A stretch of DNA of 64,000 nt from Flavipsychrobacter sp. (GTDB lineage: Bacteria; Bacteroidota; Bacteroidia; Chitinophagales; Chitinophagaceae). The stretch is taken from positions 124,001 through 188,000 of the forward strand of contig JAFIGV010000019.1 in NCBI GenBank assembly GCA_017849575.1, given 5' to 3'. Under the pieces are notes generated by a model. It had not been told where the DNA came from and did not search any database. It saw only the letters and a list, made by a program, of their open reading frames with translations. The translations under genes were made by a program, and so were the position numbers. Shown one piece after another: positions 61,122-64,000 of the stretch; the first letter of the stretch is position 1, and every line of letters starts with the position of its first letter.

Positions 61122-63101
61122 ATGCAGTTCGACCGGAGTGGTTTGTCCGATGACCAGCTCGTTCAGTTATATACCGAAATCCTGCGTCCCCGCATGATTG
61201 AGGAAAAGATGCTCATTTTGCTCCGGCAGGGTAAGATCAGTAAGTGGTTTAGTGGCATAGGCCAGGAGGCGATAGCTGTGGGTGCAACCATGGCCCTCGA
61301 TGCCGACGAATACATCATGCCGCTGCACCGCAACCTCGGCGTGTTTACCGCACGCAAAATGCCGTTCGACAAATTGTTCAAGCAATGGCAGGGAAGCAAA
61401 GACGGTTTTTCAAAAGGAAGGGAACGTTCTTTTCACTTTGGTGCCAATGAATACCATATCTGTGGCATGATCTCGCATCTCGGTCCGCAGTTGGCCATTG
61501 CAGACGGGGTGGCGCTTGCCCATAAGCTTCGTGCAGAAGAAAAGGTTGCTGTTGCCTTTTCGGGCGACGGCGGTACGAGTGAGGGCGATTTTCATGAGGC
61601 GCTGAACGTAGCCGCCGTTTGGGGCCTGCCGGTAATTTTTATCATTGAGAACAATGGCTACGGACTGAGTACGCCGGTCAACGAACAGTTTGTGTGTTCC
61701 CAACTGGCCGATCGCGCCGTGGGGTATGGTATGAAGGGAATCACCATTGATGGGAATAATATTCTGGAAGTTTATAAGACCATTTCGGATGCGAGAAAAT
61801 ATTGCATCGCGCAGCAAAAGCCGATCCTGATAGAATGTATGACCTTTCGCATGCGCGGCCATGAAGAAGCAAGCGGCGTAAAATATGTACCGAAAGAGCT
61901 TTTTGAAGAATGGGGTAAAAAGGATCCGGTAAGTAATTTCGAACAGTACCTTGTACAGCAGGGCATCCTGTCGCAAGTCACCATTGACGTGATCCGGCAT
62001 CAGATCCAGAAGGAGATTGAAGACGGCATAGCCGCAGGTTTTGCTGCTGCGCCTGTAGTGCCGGACACGGCAGAAGAATTAGCTGATGTATATGCCCCGC
62101 TGAGCGTGCGTGTCACACCGGCCACGGGCGCTGCAGCTACGGAAAAGAAATTTATTCAGGCCATAAGCGACGGCCTGCGGCAGAGCATGGAGCGCCACGA
62201 AAATCTGGTGCTCATGGGCCAGGATATTGCAGAATATGGCGGAGCCTTCAAAGTGACCGAAGGGTTCGTGCAGCAGTTTGGCAAGCAACGCGTGCGCAAT
62301 ACCCCGCTATGCGAGAGTGCTATTGTGGGTGCAGCACTCGGCCTTTCCATCAAAGGCTTTAAAAGCATGATGGAAATGCAATTTGCTGATTTTGTGACGG
62401 TGGGCTTTAATCAGATCATCAATAACCTGGCAAAAATCTATTATCGCTGGGGGCAAAATGCGGATGTGGTGGTTCGGATGCCGACGGGCGGCGGTGTGGG
62501 AGCAGGGCCTTTCCATTCGCAAAGCAATGAAGCCTGGTTTGTACACACGCCGGGCCTGAAGGTTGTATATCCTTCCACCCCGGAAGATGCAAAAGGTCTT
62601 TTGATTGCCGCTTTAGAAGATCCGAATCCGGTAATATTTTTCGAGCATAAGGCTTTGTACCGAAGCATTAGCGGTAGGGTGCCCGATGAGTATTACTCCA
62701 TAGAGATTGGTAAGGCTCGTTTGGTGCAGCAGGGAGAAGATATCAGTATCATCACTTACGGAAGCGGCGTTCATTGGGCGCTCGACTATGCCGCGGAGCA
62801 TGCTGGCATCTCATTCGATATTCTGGACCTTCGGTCGCTCCTGCCACTCGACTACGAAGCTATTGCCGCCTCGGTGCAGCGAACCGGAAAAGTGCTTTTG
62901 CTGCATGAAGACACCTTAACCGGCGGCATAGGAGGCGAAATCGCCGCCTGGATTTCGGAAAATTGTTTCGAACATCTCGACGCTCCGATTGTACGTTGTG
63001 CCAGTCTCGATACGCCGGTGCCTTTTGCAATACCGCTTGAACAGAATTTTCTGGCAAAAGGCCGTATGCATGAAGCTGTGCAAAAGTTGCAGCAGTATTA
63101 G
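61122..63101 (+). CDS. Branched-chain 2-oxoacid dehydrogenase E1, alpha and beta subunits fused
   Basis: A 659-residue thiamin-diphosphate enzyme. The alpha part (about 1-335) has YIMPLHRNLGVFTARK, FHFGANEYHICGMISHLG and the ThDP motif GDGGTSEGDFHEALNVAAVW to ENNGYG (about 148-181). The beta part (about 345-659) has VLMGQDIAEYGGAFKVTEGF, PLCESAIVGAALGLSIKGF and RMPTGGGVGAGPFHSQS. It oxidatively decarboxylates branched-chain 2-oxoacids (from Leu, Ile, Val), feeding branched-chain fatty acid synthesis typical of this phylum. The E2 and E3 genes are not nearby. ATG 61122 is chosen; the frame extending to 60981 adds sequence without similarity. Confidence 0.93.
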   Translation: MQFDRSGLSDDQLVQLYTEILRPRMIEEKMLILLRQGKISKWFSGIGQEAIAVGATMALDADEYIMPLHRNLGVFTARKMPFDKLFKQWQGSKDGFSKGRERSFHFGANEYHICGMISHLGPQLAIADGVALAHKLRAEEKVAVAFSGDGGTSEGDFHEALNVAAVWGLPVIFIIENNGYGLSTPVNEQFVCSQLADRAVGYGMKGITIDGNNILEVYKTISDARKYCIAQQKPILIECMTFRMRGHEEASGVKYVPKELFEEWGKKDPVSNFEQYLVQQGILSQVTIDVIRHQIQKEIEDGIAAGFAAAPVVPDTAEELADVYAPLSVRVTPATGAAATEKKFIQAISDGLRQSMERHENLVLMGQDIAEYGGAFKVTEGFVQQFGKQRVRNTPLCESAIVGAALGLSIKGFKSMMEMQFADFVTVGFNQIINNLAKIYYRWGQNADVVVRMPTGGGVGAGPFHSQSNEAWFVHTPGLKVVYPSTPEDAKGLLIAALEDPNPVIFFEHKALYRSISGRVPDEYYSIEIGKARLVQQGEDISIITYGSGVHWALDYAAEHAGISFDILDLRSLLPLDYEAIAASVQRTGKVLLLHEDTLTGGIGGEIAAWISENCFEHLDAPIVRCASLDTPVPFAIPLEQNFLAKGRMHEAVQKLQQY

Positions 63102-63159
63102 GCGAGCATTAGTTTTCGCTGATTGTGTCCCTGCGCTGTGGGTTGTAAACTGTGTTTGC

Positions 63160-63167
63160 TATTTTCG
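63160..63167 (+). promoter_or_regulatory. Candidate -7 box upstream of the last gene
   Basis: TATTTTCG, one mismatch to TAnnTTTG, is 18 bases before the ATG at 63186. Confidence 0.4.
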
Positions 63168-63185
63168 TACAGAAACCGGAAAAAC

Positions 63186-64000
63186 ATGACGTTAAGGTCG
63201 ATCTCCATTTTACTGTCTGTACTGTTACTATGTTCCTGCGGCGAAAATAAGAAGCAGGCAAAGGGTCCTATTGTAATGGGCGACTCATCGACGATCGTGA
63301 CCGAAACAGATGAAAAATATCTCGGCGATTATGTGGATGATATAGAGCTGAAAGTTTTTCCAAAGGATACGTTTTCTACCAGCGATACGGATAGCAGTAG
63401 CGCACCGGTCGCTGCCCCGGAAAACCAACCCGTGGCTTCGACAACCGTCGCCCCGGCTTCAGCCGCCACCGATGCGAAAAGCGGCCTTAAGATACCCTTC
63501 AAAGAAGTTACAGTTTTCATTCCGGGCATTGAGACCCGCACTTTCCGGGAGCAGGATTATGCCACAGCTTCCGGCGCAAGCTTTCAGCTCACCCAGGGCG
63601 AATTGAGTGGTAAGAAGCTGGAACTCAGCGGTGCCAATATCACCAAAGTCTATCAGCGTTTTCTTGTGCATGTGGTGGCAAAAAACGAACTGGGCACCTT
63701 GCCCGTGGATGCACTCAACGACCTTTCGGAATGGGCGCCTGTAAGCGGGAAGGGCAATACCTACACCATTAGCGGGCTCAGTAGGGCACATGGTAAAAAT
63801 CTTAGCGCAGCCCAATTGCGAAATGCCGTCACCCGGGCTGCCCGCAGTAAAAGACTCAGCCGGCAAATGATCCAGAAATGGGAGCGGTCTTTGCGTAAGA
63901 CACGTTCTGTAACGCAGCCGCCTTTCAAAAATGTTTTACGCAGTGTGATGTGGAAAATTGAAGGTAAAGACGCCAACGGAAGGCCTTTCCAGAAGCAGGT
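63186..64000 (+). CDS. Hypothetical lipoprotein (3' end outside window)
   Basis: An open frame of 271 codons from ATG 63186 to the window end without a stop. It starts with a lipoprotein signal (LRSISILLSVLLLCSCGEN, acylated Cys probably residue 18). Next comes a Ser/Thr/Ala/Pro-rich linker (about 65-100), then a mixed domain with VTVFIPGIETRTFREQDY, GKKLELSGANITKVYQRFLV and a basic helix (SKRLSRQMIQKWERSLRKT). No family is recognised. The true length is unknown because the gene is cut by the window edge. Confidence 0.75.
   Translation, partial: MTLRSISILLSVLLLCSCGENKKQAKGPIVMGDSSTIVTETDEKYLGDYVDDIELKVFPKDTFSTSDTDSSSAPVAAPENQPVASTTVAPASAATDAKSGLKIPFKEVTVFIPGIETRTFREQDYATASGASFQLTQGELSGKKLELSGANITKVYQRFLVHVVAKNELGTLPVDALNDLSEWAPVSGKGNTYTISGLSRAHGKNLSAAQLRNAVTRAARSKRLSRQMIQKWERSLRKTRSVTQPPFKNVLRSVMWKIEGKDANGRPFQKQ

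Overview
The window is a piece of chromosome from a member of the Bacteroidota, most likely the Chitinophagales/Sphingobacteriales side of the phylum. The evidence is: secreted proteins with type IX secretion (T9SS) C-terminal sorting domains, a fused alpha/beta branched-chain 2-oxoacid dehydrogenase E1, TonB-domain periplasmic proteins, TAnnTTTG-type -7 promoter boxes, weak Shine-Dalgarno signals, and frequent TTG starts. No gene here fixes the genus.

Region 1 (1 to about 30,000) is a dense exopolysaccharide locus, nearly all on the + strand with tiny gaps or overlaps. It holds 14 complete glycosyltransferases plus the tail of another (families GT2, GT4, GT61) and an undecaprenyl-phosphate sugar-1-phosphate transferase of the MraY/WecA family that would start the repeat unit. 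It also holds a Wzy-like polymerase candidate, a short exosortase-family protein, an NAD-dependent epimerase, and a WbpB-like dehydrogenase with a WbpD-like N-acetyltransferase. The set of decorating enzymes is unusually rich: two FkbM methyltransferases, a 2OG-Fe(II) oxygenase, an MBOAT/SGNH acetylation pair, an acyltransferase-3, a hexapeptide acetyltransferase and a NodU-type carbamoyltransferase. No flippase, chain-length regulator or outer-membrane export gene is in the window, so the locus must continue upstream or rely on genes elsewhere.

Region 2 (30,000 to 52,500) is housekeeping: a DUF4184 membrane protein, dxs, a CPBP-cdsA-psd membrane-lipid run, a small secreted Cys/Lys-rich protein, a TonB-domain gene with a frameshift, an SCP2 / pRiA4b-ORF3-like / miaA operon, a DUF853 ATPase, two secreted proteins with T9SS-type C-termini, pyrG, an Omp85-like protein with murI, a haem/beta-propeller lipoprotein, folB and purL.

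Region 3 (52,500 to 55,130) is a small accessory island. An ORF6N-domain gene sits between two copies of a roughly 200-bp direct repeat that includes the first codons of purL. Next comes a two-gene cassette of unknown function (an acidic protein plus a HEPN-like helical protein), then three tandem 130-bp units of a dispersed repeat with complementary ends.

Region 4 (55,130 to 64,000) returns to conserved genes: a rhomboid protease, lpxD, tRNA-Pro(CGG), a small secreted protein, a lipoprotein, a T9SS cargo protein split by a frameshift in a run of five Gs, the E1 alpha/beta fusion, and a lipoprotein gene that runs off the end of the window.
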